Below, piece after piece: positions 33,240-44,618 of a stretch of 64,000 nucleotides of DNA. The notes under the pieces were generated by a model that ran no database searches, had not been told where the DNA came from, and worked only from the letters and a program-made list of their open reading frames with translations. Where the stretch lies: assembly GCA_948329865.1 (NCBI GenBank), contig OX415254.1, forward strand, positions 61,317,059 through 61,381,058, given 5' to 3'. How positions within the stretch are numbered: the first letter of the stretch is position 1; every line of letters starts with the position of its first letter. This stretch comes from Linaria vulgaris (Eukaryota > Streptophyta > Magnoliopsida > Lamiales > Plantaginaceae). The position numbers and the translations under genes are program-made.

Positions 33240-36200
33240 TGTTTGACATGAAGCCAGTATGGAGCATACCGGTGATTTTTGCATCCTTGATAGCGGTACA
33301 ACTCACACAATTCTCACAAGTAAGAAATATTTTACATATTTAAAACCAATGAAGGCAAAATTCAATAAGGTCCTACTGACCTGATTGTAGGATTTGGTAA
33401 AGCTAGTTTTGTTATACCAAATGGAACGCTATTTATCATCAGCGTTGCCTTATTTGCCCCAAAATCTAGAAGAAATTTATTGAGTTTTAATGATATATAT
33501 CGTCATGGATATGATACCAACTAAAAGACTGAGAATAAACTAAATATCTTTTCATTATTAAGTATATATCAGAAAAGCAACATATATTTGAAAAACTACC
33601 AAAATTCTCATCGGGATTGCATTATACATATATTAATGCTATCGAGTCAAATATGGTAGTCAATGAAAATCCTGAATTGTTAACTTTATGTCATGATCGG
33701 CTAGGTCATCCTAGTTCAACAATGATGCGAAAAATAATTGAAACTACACATAGACATTCATTAAAAGGATCCAAACTCAATCTGAGCAACAATAGTCCAT
33801 GTGAAGCATGTTCTCTTGGAAAACTAATTATAAAGCATTCACCAGTTAAAATTAAAGACGGAATTACCCACATTTCTTGAAAGAATTCAAGGTGATATAT
33901 GTGGACATATTCATCCATCATGTGGACCATTTCAATATTTTATGGTATTAATTGATGCCTCAAGTCGATGGTCACATGTCTGTCTATTGTCTACTTGCAA
34001 TATGGCATTTGCGAGATTTTTGGCTCAAATAATTAAAATAAGAACTCAATTTCCTGACTATACGATCAAGAAAGTCAGACTTAACAATGCTGGTAAATTC
34101 ACATCTCAAGCTCTCAATGATTATTGTATGTCAACGGGAATTACGGTTGAACATAGTGTTGCACATGTACATACTCAAAATGGTTTAGCTGAATCATTAA
34201 TTAAACATCTTCAATTAATTGCTAGACCATTGTTGATGAAAGCTAAATTGCCAAGTTCTCTATGGGGTCATGCGATTTTACATGCTGCAATACTAATTCG
34301 CATTAGACCAAGCTCGTATCATGAATACTCCGCATTATAACTTGCTTTTGGTCATGAACCTAATATTTCCCATATAAAGATTTTTGGTTGTGCGGTTTAT
34401 GTTCCAATTGCACCACCAAAGCGAACAAAAATGGGACCACAAAGAAGGTTGAGAATATATGTTAGATTTGACTCACCATCAATAATCAGATATCTTGAGC
34501 CTCTAACATGTGATGTCTTTACGGCACATTTTGCCGATTGCCATTTTAATGAGGCAAATTTTCCAACCTTCGGGGGAGAAAAGAAGCAGTTGGAAAAGGA
34601 TATATCATGGTATAATCAATCTTTGACAAGCTTTGATATGCTAACAAAGCAATGTGATTTGGAAGTAAAGAAAATTTTGCATTTATAAGCTATTGCAAAT
34701 CAATTACCCGATGCATTTACTGACATAAGCAGGGCAACAGAATCACATATACCAGCTGCAAATGCTCCTGCTCATATTGTAATTCCAAAAGAAACATCAA
34801 AGGATGATATTTTTGATATAAGGGAAAATGACACTTACACCCCTGAACTTTTAGCCTGCGAGCACTTACCCCCCTGAACTTTTTTTTGGAGCACTAACAC
34901 CCCCAAGCTTAATTTTTGAAAGTTTTGTACCCCCCGTGACACCCCCCACACGTGCGAAAGGGAATATTCCACAGAATCTTGGTCTCATCGTGTACGTGTC
35001 GTCCAAGACTAAAGGCAAAACTGGTAATTCAGGGGTGTAAGTGCTCGCGAGCCAATAGTTCAGGGGTGTGAGTGTCCTTAGTGTTTCACGCGGACCCAAA
35101 GATTCCGTAAAATATTCCCTTTCGCACGTGTGGGGGGTGTCGCGGGGGGTACAAAACTTTCAAAAATTAAGCTTGGGGTGTTAGTGCTCCAAAAAAAAGT
35201 TCAGGAGGGTAAGTGCTCGCGAGCAAAAAGTCCAGGGGGGTAAGTGTCGTTTTCCCTTGATCTAACTAAGAAACGTGGGCGTCCTGCTGGCTCAAAGGAA
35301 AAAAAAATCCTCGAAAAAGAAAAGGAGCATCAAAACCTAATGATCCTATTATTGAGGAATCTATGCCTGATGAGTCGCAAAATGTGACATATGAGATACC
35401 TCAAGAAGTTATCCAATCAGATCCTATAAATAAAGAGAACGTTGAAATCTCTATAAATTATATCAATACAGAAATGGTATTGGATCGAAATGAGATAGAA
35501 AATATTGATGAAATATTTTCATATTTAGTCGCTTATGAAATTGTGAATGAAAATGATGATCCTGGACCCAAATCTGTAATTGAATGCCAAAATAGGAATG
35601 ATTAGGATAACTAGAAAGATGCTATGCAAGCTGAATTAGATTCGCTTAATAAGCGAAAGGTATTTCGACCCATTGTTCTCACACCGGAAAGTGTGAAACC
35701 TGTAGAGTTCAAATGGGTCTTCGTTCGCAAACAAAATGAGAAAAATGAAATTGTAAGGTACAAAGCTCGCCTTGTGGCACAAGGTTTTTCTCAAAGACCT
35801 AGAATCAATTATGAAGAAACGTATTCTCCTGCAATGGATACGATTACATTTCGATTCTTGATCAGTCTAGCGGTCTATGACAATCTAAACATGCATCTCA
35901 TGGATGTTGTCACTACTTATCTCTATGGATCACTTGATAATGATATTTACATAAAGGTCCCTGATGGACTTAAATTACCCGCAACATCAAGTTCCAAACC
36001 TAGAGAAATGTACTCAATTAAATTGCAAAGATCATTATATGGGTTAAAGCAATCAGGTCGCATGGGGTACAATCGTTTGAGTGAATATTTATTAAAAGAA
36101 GGATATATAAATAATTCTTTGTGTCCATGCATTTTTATTAAGAAAACATCATCTGTTTTTGCAATTATTGCGGTTTATGTAGATGATTTAAATATCATTG

Positions 36201-37174
36201 GCACTCACAAAGAAACTCATTCAACAATGAATTATTTAAAGGATGGATTTTAAATGAAAGATCTTGGAAAGACTAAATATTGTCTTGGTTTGCAAATTGA
36301 GCATGTTAAAAATGGAATGCTTGTGCATCAATCTAACTATACCAAAAAGATATTGAAACGTTTTAACATGGATAAAGCAACACCCGTGAACCATCCTATG
36401 ATTGCAAGATCATTAACTATAGATAAAGATCCATTTCGTCCTTGTGAAGAAAATACAGAAATTCTTGGTTCTGAAGTTTCATATTTAAGTGCCATTGGAG
36501 CTTTAATGTATCTAGCTAATTGTACTAGACCTGATATATCATTTACTGTGAATTTATTAGCTAGGTTTAGCTCATCACTCAAAAAAAGGCACTGGAAAGG
36601 AATTAAACATTTATTCCGTTATCTTCAAGGAACTATGGATCTTGGTCTATTTTATCCTAACAATGAGGTACAAGAATTGATTGGTTATACAGATGCAGGT
36701 TTTCTATCAGACCCACATAAATTCAGATCTCAAACTGGATATGTATTCACGTATGGAGGCACTGCTATTTCATGGCATTCTCAGAAATAGGCACTTGTTG
36801 CAACATCATCGAATCATGCTAAGATTATTGCACTCCATGAAGCAAGCAGGGAATGTGTATGGCTACGATCAATGACACATCATATAAGAAGTACATCTAG
36901 CTTACCTATTAGAGAGGGTCTTACAACATTATACGAAGAGAATTCTGCATGTATTACACAGATGAAAGAAGGTTATATCAAGAGTGATCGAACCAAACGC
37001 ATACCCCCAAGATATTTTGCATACACTCAGGAACTCGAGAAGAACAAAGAAATTAATATCCAATATGTTCAATCATGTGACAATATGGCAGATCTTTTTA
37101 CAAAGGCACTCCCTACTGTAACTTTTAAGAAACATGTTCAAAGTATTGGGATGCGTCACCTACGAGACTTATGA
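33240..37174 (+). pseudogene. Element F pol (protease, integrase, RT, RNase H), multiply broken
   Basis: In order: protease CILDSGTTHTILTSKKYF near 33,280; integrase zinc domain CHDRLGHPSSTMMRKIIE to CEACSLGKL (33,690-33,840); core MVLIDASSRWSHVCLL, HVHTQNGLAESLIKHLQL and GHAILHAA (33,940-34,330), with Asn where the second catalytic Asp is expected (VRLNNAGKF). After the MITE come reverse transcriptase FKWVFVRKQNE, YKARLVAQGFSQRP and AVYVDDLNIIGTH (35,620-36,250), and RNase H ending in CDNMADLFTKALP (37,174). In-frame stops at 35,603, 35,612, 36,251 and 36,788, among others, break it. Confidence 0.88.
34822..35256. mobile_element. Mutator-type MITE with about 145-bp terminal inverted repeats
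   Basis: The left arm begins GGGAAAATGACACTTAC and the right arm ends GTAAGTGTCGTTTTCCC. The arms pair over about 145 bases, including CACACGTGCGAAAGGGAAT and its complement, with a central segment of about 140 bases. The flanks TTGATATAA (34,813-34,821) and TTGATCTAA (35,257-35,265) are a 9-bp duplication with one mismatch, as expected for Mutator-like elements. No transposase is present. It sits in the linker between integrase and reverse transcriptase of element F. Confidence 0.8.
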
Positions 37175-37345
37175 AGAATTGGAGATGCCAACTTGAAGGG
37201 GGTTCACACGGCTGCACTATTTTTCCCTTATTAAGGTTTTTATCCCACTGGATTTTTCCTTATAAGGTTTTTAACGAGGCAACATAAGACGTGTGCAGAA
37301 GACGGATCATGTACATACCAAAATCTTCAAATGGCCAAGGGGGAG

Positions 37346-37594
37346 TGTTATAAATATGGTTGGTAAAATATGCCTTGTGGCCATTGTTGAAAATTATGTA
37401 CAAATACTATTTTATAATAATAGTAGTTGTTGTAAATAATGTAAGATATTGAAAATTCTTGCTTATATAAGGAGCCATCAAAATGAAGAGAAAAACACTC
37501 ATTCATAAGTAATATACTCATTATTTGCTCTTATTTTCCTAAGTTTTTTAATATATTGTTATAATTTCCAAATAATTTTAGTTATTCTATAACA
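37346..37594 (+). repeat. 3' LTR of element F
   Basis: It starts at TGTTATAAATATGG directly after the polypurine tract AAGGGGGAG and ends CTATAACA before the TTACT duplication. Confidence 0.92.
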
Positions 37595-37963
37595 TTACTT
37601 TTGAATTATTGCAACAACACGCTTGGGATGAGGCAGTGACTAGTGAGAGTAATATTTAATTTCCTTTGTTTACGTAGTTTAAATTTCTATATATTAGATT
37701 TAGATTGTTTGTCGCACCACAACAGTGTTGCGGTTGTATAAAATAAAATATTTTTTCGTGACATAAGGATTATCTTGGAGCGATTAATCAAATTAGAATC
37801 AATTTATTAGGACTAACAACGTAATAGAATATTGAAAATTACCACAAGAAAAATAAAAATAAATATTGACTACTAATATTTAACAACAATTCGTTGAGTT
37901 GATTATGAAACTGATTTTACATTGTACCAAATGGAGACATAAAGTACTAACCTTAAAGCTTAA

Positions 37964-38347
37964 TTAAATAGTTAGCTTAAGGTTCAAACCAGAGATTTCT
38001 TCCTCTTCAGATTTGCTGCAGTCTTTACCTTTTGCATTGTTGTTAGAATTAACACTGTTATTCGGACTCGGGTTTGGATCGGGTCTTTTGAACTGAATCT
38101 CGGACGTGAAATCCTCCCACTCAAAAGCCGGAGTCCACCCGCCTGATGTCGTGGCGGCTCTCTTTCTCTTGTTATTACAATTGTGGTGTAGTATTTGCAT
38201 CTGATTAGTGTTCCTGAAATTCTTTACCAATGCGAAGAATCTTTCAATCTTCTCATCATCATCAATATTATTATTGTCTTCGGCTTTTCTGTAATTCACG
38301 TTGCTTCTTTCTGCGCTACTGTTGCTTTTCATTTTTCTTTGTATCAC
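37964..38347 (-). CDS. NIMIN-like NPR1-interacting regulator, copy 1 (127 aa)
   Basis: NIMIN proteins are small nuclear modulators that bind NPR1 and repress salicylic-acid-induced defence genes with TGA bZIP factors. The sequence has the expected layout: charged N-terminus, DDEKIERFFALVKNFRNTNQ (cf. EEKMEKLYTVLKNAREMRK in Arabidopsis NIMIN3), a basic NNKRKR, the GWTPAFEWEDFTSEIQF segment equivalent to the conserved (P)SFxxEDF, an acidic tail, and the EAR motif LNLKL at the C-terminus. Length (127) fits the family (110-140). It is intronless, as are the Arabidopsis genes. The start at 38,347 is 84 bases from a TATA box, and MKSNSS five codons in is an alternative. The promoter carries an as-1-like element. 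It has a paralogue at 44,102-44,425. Identification is by motif layout only. Confidence 0.7.
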   Translation of the reverse strand: MIQRKMKSNSSAERSNVNYRKAEDNNNIDDDEKIERFFALVKNFRNTNQMQILHHNCNNKRKRAATTSGGWTPAFEWEDFTSEIQFKRPDPNPSPNNSVNSNNNAKGKDCSKSEEEEISGLNLKLTI

Positions 38348-38430
38348 AAAATGAGATTTTTTTTTCTTTTTCTGTAAAATGAGAGTATGTGGAATTTTAG
38401 GTTGAAAAATTGAAAAGATTGAGCAAACAG

Positions 38431-38438
38431 ATTTATAG
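38431..38438 (-). promoter_or_regulatory. TATA box of NIMIN-like copy 1
   Basis: The minus strand reads GCTATAAATC, about 84 bases upstream of the start codon. The aligned position in copy 2 (44,518-44,525) reads CCATCAAT, so the box is lost there. Confidence 0.6.
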
Positions 38439-38533
38439 CTTTAGAGAGTGGGCGGCAGGCAGAAGTAGAACAGAAGAGGCACATGTATTCGATGATTTAT
38501 GAGAAGCGAGAATTAGGCGTACGTTATGTCTGT

Positions 38534-38550
38534 CGTCACATCAGTCGTCA
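38534..38550 (-). promoter_or_regulatory. as-1-like element (two TGACG motifs)
   Basis: On the minus strand, TGACG occurs twice with starts exactly 12 bases apart (TGACGACTGATGTGACG). This is the same spacing as in the classic as-1 element bound by TGA bZIP factors, which recruit NPR1. NIMIN1-type genes are known to be salicylic-acid-induced through such elements, which supports the gene call. Confidence 0.65.
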
Positions 38551-38715
38551 TCTGCTTACGTTGTTAAACTTACGTAATTCCTGCCAAATTTTAAATTTAA
38601 TTTAGAATCCCTGTGACATCAGCAAGCACTGGCACCGTTGGACGTTTTCTATTCTTCCTAGTACCGTATTGCTGCCATTGACCCATATTTGCTTTTTAGG
38701 ACTATATGTATTACA

Positions 38716-39129
38716 AGTCCACTCCGGGGACATAATTTGATCCATGTTGTTACGGTTACTTAAAGTTTAATATAGTTGAAGATATTTTATATCTTATAAT
38801 AATATATACAAGTTGATGATTGTTTATAATTATAATTACTACCTTATATACTCCAACTCAAGGATTTTCATGTCTCGTATTAATTCTTCCCACAATTTAT
38901 CTCACGATCTCATGAGTTTCTAATGGTCCTTATACTTTATCCAAAAAAAAGGGTCCTTATATAGGAATGGTATTTTTTTTTTCTTTGACATTTTTAATAC
39001 TTTCTTAATATATAATTTAAGACACGTTCAACTTCATAAAAATATTTTAAATATCTGCTAAACGGGGAACTAAGGGATTGCTTAGAAATATTTTTATAAG
39101 CAATTTATAGGCTTTTCCTCATGAATTGT
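38716..39129. other. AT-rich spacer
   Basis: I see no gene, repeat or regulatory feature that I can support here. Confidence 0.4.
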
Positions 39130-40650
39130 TATTTAGTGTGATTTAAGGGCCTGCTTTTTTATACTTTTGATAAATGGTTGTTGTTTAAAGTCGAGTCGGA
39201 GCAAAACGAGACATAATTAAGGTAAAATGAACATGGAAATAGCACAAAGGGCAAAACGTATATTTTGAAGAAATCTGTAACCTAACAGCGGAGCCAACGC
39301 CGCCAATCGACTCGCGCTACTAAGGCAGGAGATGACACGACTAACATAGAAAGGCGAGCTACTCGCGCAGAAGAGGCAGAGGACCTTGTGACTTTCGAAG
39401 GAAGGCGCACATGTTGCACTGCCGAGATGGAGACACTACTATACGAAGATTTAATGCAGCTGATTCTAAAAACACGTTCAGAACTTAAAAATTATAAAAG
39501 AGATAGGACGACCACCACAAGAAGCATCGTTTACATCGTGAACAAAAGCTTCAAACATCTTACACCCGTTTTCCATCGCTATCCCATATCAAAATCCGTC
39601 GTTCGAGTATTTCGATTGAAGTTCAAGGGGAATGGTGATCAATCATCGAACATAATCATCTGGAGTAGAGCAAATGAGAATAAAAAAGGAGACACGACGA
39701 CATCTCACCAAAATAAAGAGTTTAATATTTTGTTTTTCTTTCTTGTGATATTTATGATGAATTATTGTTATGAAACATCGATCATGAGTAATTAAATCAC
39801 CCACTGTGGAATAGAGTGTAGTTATCGAAATGAATGCACCCTGAACCAATATGTTGATTATTTCTATTGAAGTCTTTATTTTATTGGGTTTAGTTTGTTG
39901 CATATGCTACTTGGTAGATTCCACACATACATGTTTCTGGGAAGCATAGTGAAAATGTTGAGTTATCATGTATTACTTGAATTATACATTTGAGATTGTT
40001 AGCGCAACACTTGCATAGTAGATCAGACAACCCAATCTTTGAACCTCCGCCACTAGCTTCCTACAAGGAATTTAGATTAAGTTGTCAACTCTAGTTCTTT
40101 TCTAAAATTGCATATGAATCTTTGACACAGTGAACTTCTGGAGAGGGGAGAGTACATAATAATCTGGCGTTGTTAAGGAGCTAGAAGGTTCTTTAATTTA
40201 AGTGATACAAGAGTGCGCTTAACTTATCACGTCAACTTGAGAATCAAACAAGAGTCAACATGAAGAGGCATATCATAGAGATATTGGTATTTTGTCTATG
40301 AAGTACTCGTATTCGAGATTAACAAATTTTGATGGCTAGATATGCTTTTCTTTAATCTGCAGAAGAACGTCACTCAATCAGTCAATTCAATTGTGTATTT
40401 GCTTATATTTCGTGTTATTTAAATTTTTGAAGTCATCGACATCAGTTTTTCTATTTTGTCACACGAAGTTATTGTTTTACTTGGTTTTAACATTACATTG
40501 CTAAAACAGATAAGTAATCTCTTAGAATTCGATACTTGAGACATAATTTACTTTTATTTTATTATTACTTGACCGTGCACTTGCAAAATCGGAGGTGTAA
40601 TAGTTTATTTCATACATAGTAAGAAAATACACGCGTCGCCACACATAAGT
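39130..40650 (+). mobile_element. Unclassified non-autonomous element, copy 3 of 3 (inverted relative to copies 1 and 2)
   Basis: Read in reverse, it matches 8910-10,433 along its length. The left end TTAGTGTGATTTAAG matches ATTAGCGTGATTTAGG of copy 1 reversed, and AGTCGAGTCGGAGCAAAACG mirrors CGTTTTGCTTTGACTCGACT. The zone CTTCTGGAGAGGnGAGA, GTGATACAAGAGTGCGCTTAA and the end GAATTCGATACTTGAGA...GACCGTGCACTTGC also match. The GC-rich part lies at 39,290-39,385. ORFs inside (for example 39,388-39,795) show no recognisable protein. Confidence 0.65.
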
Positions 40651-40868
40651 GAGCATTAGTTTGTTGATTTCTTTAAACCCATTTTACACAAAATGTTGAA
40701 GAATATTTATTGTAGAAGGGAAAATTCATCTCGTCAAGAACTCATGAATTTAGTTCTTACAAAGCTAACAATATATTATGTGTCGTTCTTTAGCATCCCG
40801 AAATTCGTTATTGAAAAATGATCAGCATTCAACACAACTTCTTATGAGGGGGATCAGGAGAGACGGAG

Positions 40869-41390
40869 AAAGTTAACTCGTTGAAGTGGAGTGTGGTTTG
40901 TAGTGAGAAAGAGAATGGGGGGCTCGAGATCAAAAACATGGAGGCATGTATTAATTCTCTCTTTCAAAATGGAGGGCGGGAATTCTTGCACGAAAAAGAC
41001 AGAATGTGGATGAAAATTGTTACATCCAAATACATTAGGAGATGACAAGATTCAATGCTTGGAAAGAAACCCTTACACACATCCATTTGGGGGCGACCAC
41101 GCAAGAGCTCAAAAAATTACATGATGTTGAAGGGAATGAGGTAAGGTCCGAAGAGAACCTGGGAGGATGAGTGAGTCATTAGATCTTGCATGAGAAGTGG
41201 TTGGGGAATAAACCACTCAAAGTAAGGTATGACGAATTGTTAGCTATTGCCTTAGACAAGGAAAAAACTACGGCTGGCAAAGCTTTCTGGAACAAAGGTG
41301 GTTGAAACTGGATTTGGTCATGGAGAAGAGAGCTTTTTCTCATAAGAACATGATATTGTTTGCAACCAACTTAAAAATATAAAGCCGTGA
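40869..41390 (+). pseudogene. LINE reverse transcriptase C-terminal relic
   Basis: The translated pieces VNSLKWSVVCSEKENGGLEI and KNMEACINSLF, then (after shifts) HEKWLGNKPLKVRYDELLA, KTTAGKAFWN and WIWSWRREL, follow the order found at the end of plant L1-type reverse transcriptase before the zf-RVT domain (W..VC.PK..GGLGI...; WxGxxPL; WxWxWRR). It lies where the body of the second PII gene should be. Confidence 0.65.
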
Positions 41391-41479
41391 ATGGAACATA
41401 AGAGAAAATGACATTGAAAAAGGGACGACACCGGCATAGTCACAACGAAACCAGCCTATGCAGCAACCACCTGGAGAGA

Positions 41480-41900
41480 AATGGTTGCCATTGAAGGTGA
41501 CACAAAGCTGCGTATTAGCGTTTACTGTTTATACTAGAATTGAAAGAAAAATAGAAACGTCTACAAAGTTGTAGTACTTGTTGTGTCTGGGGCCCAACTC
41601 TTTTCCACCATATATTTCCCGGGCCAGCCAAGAATTATAGAACTACTAGCTTAATTTTGTTGTGTTTTTACAATTTAAGAGCTAAATATACTCTATTTTT
41701 TCACCAATTTAACTTAATCAAAATTATTATTACACATATTTTTGGTGTTGCTCAATTTACGAGTAACAAAATGGATCAAGGGTAAATATGTAATATCACT
41801 TTAATTTTGGACACTCTATTTTTGATCTCTGAGTGTTGTGCTTTGAAACCCATTGCCTTGTCCCTTTTCTAGAACGACTAGAAGTCTAAGATACATGTAA
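41480..41900. repeat. Segmental duplication blocks a and b, copy 2
   Basis: This matches 3655-3895 followed directly by 5148-5390. The join has no hAT-like element, so it is an empty site. It includes the complement of the PII start codon (GGTTGCCATTGAAGGTGAC at about 41,480). No PII exon is found to the left, so the second PII copy is lost. Confidence 0.75.
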
Positions 41901-41904
41901 GTTT

Positions 41905-42690
41905 GTCTGCTCATTTTTTTTATAAGGAAAACAATATATAAATCACCAAATTCTTCAAACTTTGACACAAAATAATTCTTGAATTTCTTTCTTTGATGTA
42001 TCCACTCGATTTGGGGGCTGCGCAATAAAATTGTCCATGAATCTGTTTGTCCTAATTTGGAAATTCTTGCAGGCCTTATTCACTCAAAAGCCGAAATCCA
42101 CTGGAATGCTCAAATCTCAAAATCACTTGGAGTCACTCCCATGGTTTCCTCCTAAACTCGAATGGCTCAAAGTTAATTGTGATGCGACTTTTGATGGCAA
42201 ATCTTCAAGGAATGGTGGAGTTGTCCGCAACCATAATGGATCGATTCTCTTTGCTTTCTCACACGGCCATTTCACTTTTGATGCACTTTCGGCGGAAATC
42301 TTTGCTATCCGTCAAGCGTGTGTTTGGATGAATGCTTTCAAGTCTTCTTTTCTCACATTCGAAAGCGACAACATTGGGGCTATTTTGCTCATCACAAACA
42401 ATTCTATGCTTTTGGATTGGAAAGTTAGACCCCTTATTCTTAATATTCGTAGAATTTGGAATAAGTGGCCGAAATGAATATTCAAGCATGTGCACCGCAA
42501 TGCGAACCAAGCTTCTCATAATTTGGCTCGGTGGACTTTGTTGAATGACCATGTTGGTCCTTATATTCTTGACTCCCTCCCTCCTAATGTGTTTTGTGAT
42601 GGAGATTTCCCTTTGTATGAATATAGAGTTTGTCTGCGTAAGCGATGTTTCCACTGGATGGGAGTTGGACAAATGTTATAATATTCTCGC
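41905..42690 (+). pseudogene. LINE 3' end with RNase H-type domain
   Basis: The open stretch 42,031-42,477 encodes WFPPKLEWLKVNCDATFDGK, GGVVRNHNGSILFAFSHGHF and AEIFAIRQACVW, then FESDN, the layout of the plant RNase H domain (RVT_3) that ends many L1-type LINEs. After a stop it continues FKHVHRNANQASHNLARWTL to about 42,590. It is truncated at its 5' side. In copy 1 the flanks are adjacent (near 5395), so this is an insertion in copy 2. An origin from a stand-alone RNase H-like gene is less likely. Confidence 0.65.
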
Positions 42691-43400
42691 CACGTAGGGT
42701 TGTTGTGTTTCACATGCTACTACTCCCAGTAAAGTGTACTTATCGCGTGTCTACCGTCTTACGAAAGCAAGTAGGCATCTATTCAATTCCTTATATTCTC
42801 TACGACTTCCCCCACTCCCTAAAGGAGCTCGACTTTTATTTATACCGAGAATTATGCGTTTTTGAATATCTTCCATCAAAGGATGATCGTATGAAATATC
42901 ATCGTGCCTCATACAAATCGAGGGGCTATATGTATATCATCAAAGAGAAACTATTTTTCTTTTCGTCACAAAATAACTTAACTAAATTATTATTGCATAT
43001 TTCCATGTTATAGCTTATAAAATTGCTATTGTAACATGATAAAACACGCCTAATGTCTTGCATTCATATTTGAGATTACACTGCACGTAGCTTTTTTCTA
43101 ATGAAAAATAAAAAAAGGATCAAATAATCCTCAATTATGAAAAGAACACATGGTTTTCATTATGTATTTAGACAATCAAAATCAAAATTTTCACCCGTGA
43201 TTGTGAATATTCGATTTAACTAGAGGTCTGTCATTTAATTTTTAATTTCTTTAATATGAGATTAATAATATGCTATTATTCTTTTTTAGAAGTTAAGGGT
43301 GTAAAATTAGCCTTAGCTTCAAGGCCTCGCGAGTATATTATGTTACCTATAAAACTGAACATTTTTTTTTTGGTAACGATAAATAAACTGAACATTTTAT
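42691..43400. repeat. Segmental duplication blocks b and c, copy 2
   Basis: 42,691-42,995 matches 5395-5590, and 43,006-43,335 matches 24,547-24,900. The two meet without element A. The small frame at 42,645-43,013 has no recognisable content. Confidence 0.75.
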
Positions 43401-44019
43401 TATTAATCAAATACACAAAAATATGTTGTTACTTTTATTTTGACAAAGAGCTATTAAAGATTTCAATTAATTAATACTATTTTAGGAAATGGGACATAAA
43501 GTGAGACATAATAGTGGGATAGAAGATCCCCTCCCATTACGTTTCCACCGAATTGAGGATATGCGGGAAAAAATATCATTAAATATAATTGATTTTATTC
43601 TTTTCTTAATTTGTTTTCTGAGGGTGCAGTTGGTTTGTGTGAGCTGTGTTTAAGCCTCTTTAAACGTTGGGCTTATACTTGCGTTTGGGAAATCGGGTAC
43701 AAATTTGCATGAAAGTTGGGTACATTTTACTTCATTTCACTTAATTACTGTCTATAGCTTAGGTTTTTCATCCTACACCGGAACCTCATTGTTTTTGACA
43801 GTTGTTGTCATTATGGTGGGTGAGACCTATTTAAAAGTAGAATAAAACGTCCCAAAGTCCTAAAAGTTGATTTGAAAGTTGAAACGCTTCTTTTTGAGAG
43901 ACTTCTACAAGTCTTAAAGATTTTGGATTTTAGAGGGCAAGAAATCTGATATTTTTTATTAATTAAAACGTACACATTCCAGATTGGAAAGTGTTTTTTT
44001 TATCCTAAGAATAATGGCC
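43401..44019. repeat. Segmental duplication block d, copy 2, with flanks
   Basis: 43,545-43,690 and 43,715-43,840 match 29,876-30,015 and 30,775-30,900. Neither element G, the second hAT-like element nor element F is present. No gene is seen. Confidence 0.7.
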
Positions 44020-44101
44020 ACATAACGTTAAGTTGAAGTATGTCACTGATTTTACGTTGTACCAAAAGCATACATAAAATACTAACTTAAAGTCTAATTC
44101 T

Positions 44102-44425
44102 CTAAAGAGTTAGCTTAAGGTTCAAACTAGGGATTCTTTCATCAACTTGTTCAGATTTGCTGCTGTTTTCATCTTCTGCATTGGTGGTACCCGGACTTGG
44201 ATTTAGATCGGGTGTTTTGAACTGAATATCGGACGTGAAATCATCCCACTCAAAAGCCGGAGTCCACCCGCCTCTCTTTCTCTTGTTATTAGTCTTTTGG
44301 TGTAATTTTTGCATTTGATTAGTGTTCCTGAAATTCTTTACCAATGCGAAGAATCTTTCAATCTTCTCATCATCATCATCAATATTATCCCCTTCGCCTT
44401 TCCTGTAATTCACGCTTCTTTCCAT
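44102..44425 (-). CDS. NIMIN-like NPR1-interacting regulator, copy 2 (107 aa)
   Basis: This is the paralogue of the gene at 37,964-38,347. DDDDEKIERFFALVKNFRN is identical in its core, followed by the basic NNKRKR, GGWTPAFEWDDFTSDIQF, an acidic tail and the EAR motif LNLKL. It is shorter because several Asn/Ser-rich stretches and the first residues of copy 1 are absent. The frame is intact, which suggests retained function or recent decay. The promoter has lost the TATA box and the 12-base TGACG pair of copy 1 but has one palindromic TGACGTCA. Expression is therefore likely to differ, which is inference. Confidence 0.68.
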   Translation of the reverse strand: MERSVNYRKGEGDNIDDDDEKIERFFALVKNFRNTNQMQKLHQKTNNKRKRGGWTPAFEWDDFTSDIQFKTPDLNPSPGTTNAEDENSSKSEQVDERIPSLNLKLTL

Positions 44426-44618
44426 GCCAGTACGTATTTTTCTTTGTGTTCAAAACGGGAGTGTTTAATTTGTATGTGGAATTTTAAGCGGAAAACTTGA
44501 AATTTATTGAACATAAAATTGATGGCTTTAAAGAGTTTGGTGTAGAAAGTGGGCGTGCCAGGTAGGTAGAACAGAGCAGCAGGCACACACGCATTCGAAG
44601 AAGATTAAACGTTATGTC

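Larger units (their letters stand above)
31045..37594 (+). mobile_element. Element F: Ale/Retrofit-type Ty1/copia retrotransposon
   Basis: It has 248- and 249-bp LTRs, a primer-binding site, a 1-kb leader, gag, pol, and a PPT, flanked by a perfect TTACT duplication (31,040-31,044 and 37,595-37,599). The LTRs differ at about a dozen positions (roughly 5 percent), so it is older than B and D. Gag has a central deletion and pol has many stops. A long-TIR MITE lies in the middle at 34,822-35,256. Confidence 0.92.
37870..38715. repeat. Segmental duplication block e, copy 1 (NIMIN-like gene and promoter)
   Basis: This is collinear with 44,020-44,735. It includes the gene, its promoter (ACGTTATGTCTG shared) and the 3' flank (CTGATTTTACnTTGTACCAAA, TTAGCTTAAGGTTCAAAC). 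Confidence 0.85.

Noticed and set aside
39388..39795. 135-codon plus-strand frame
   Set aside because: It sits inside the third copy of the unclassified element, has no recognisable motif, and is not open in the other two copies.
41480..41500. Functional second PII gene
   Set aside because: Only the region around the start codon is left; no exon is found to the left.
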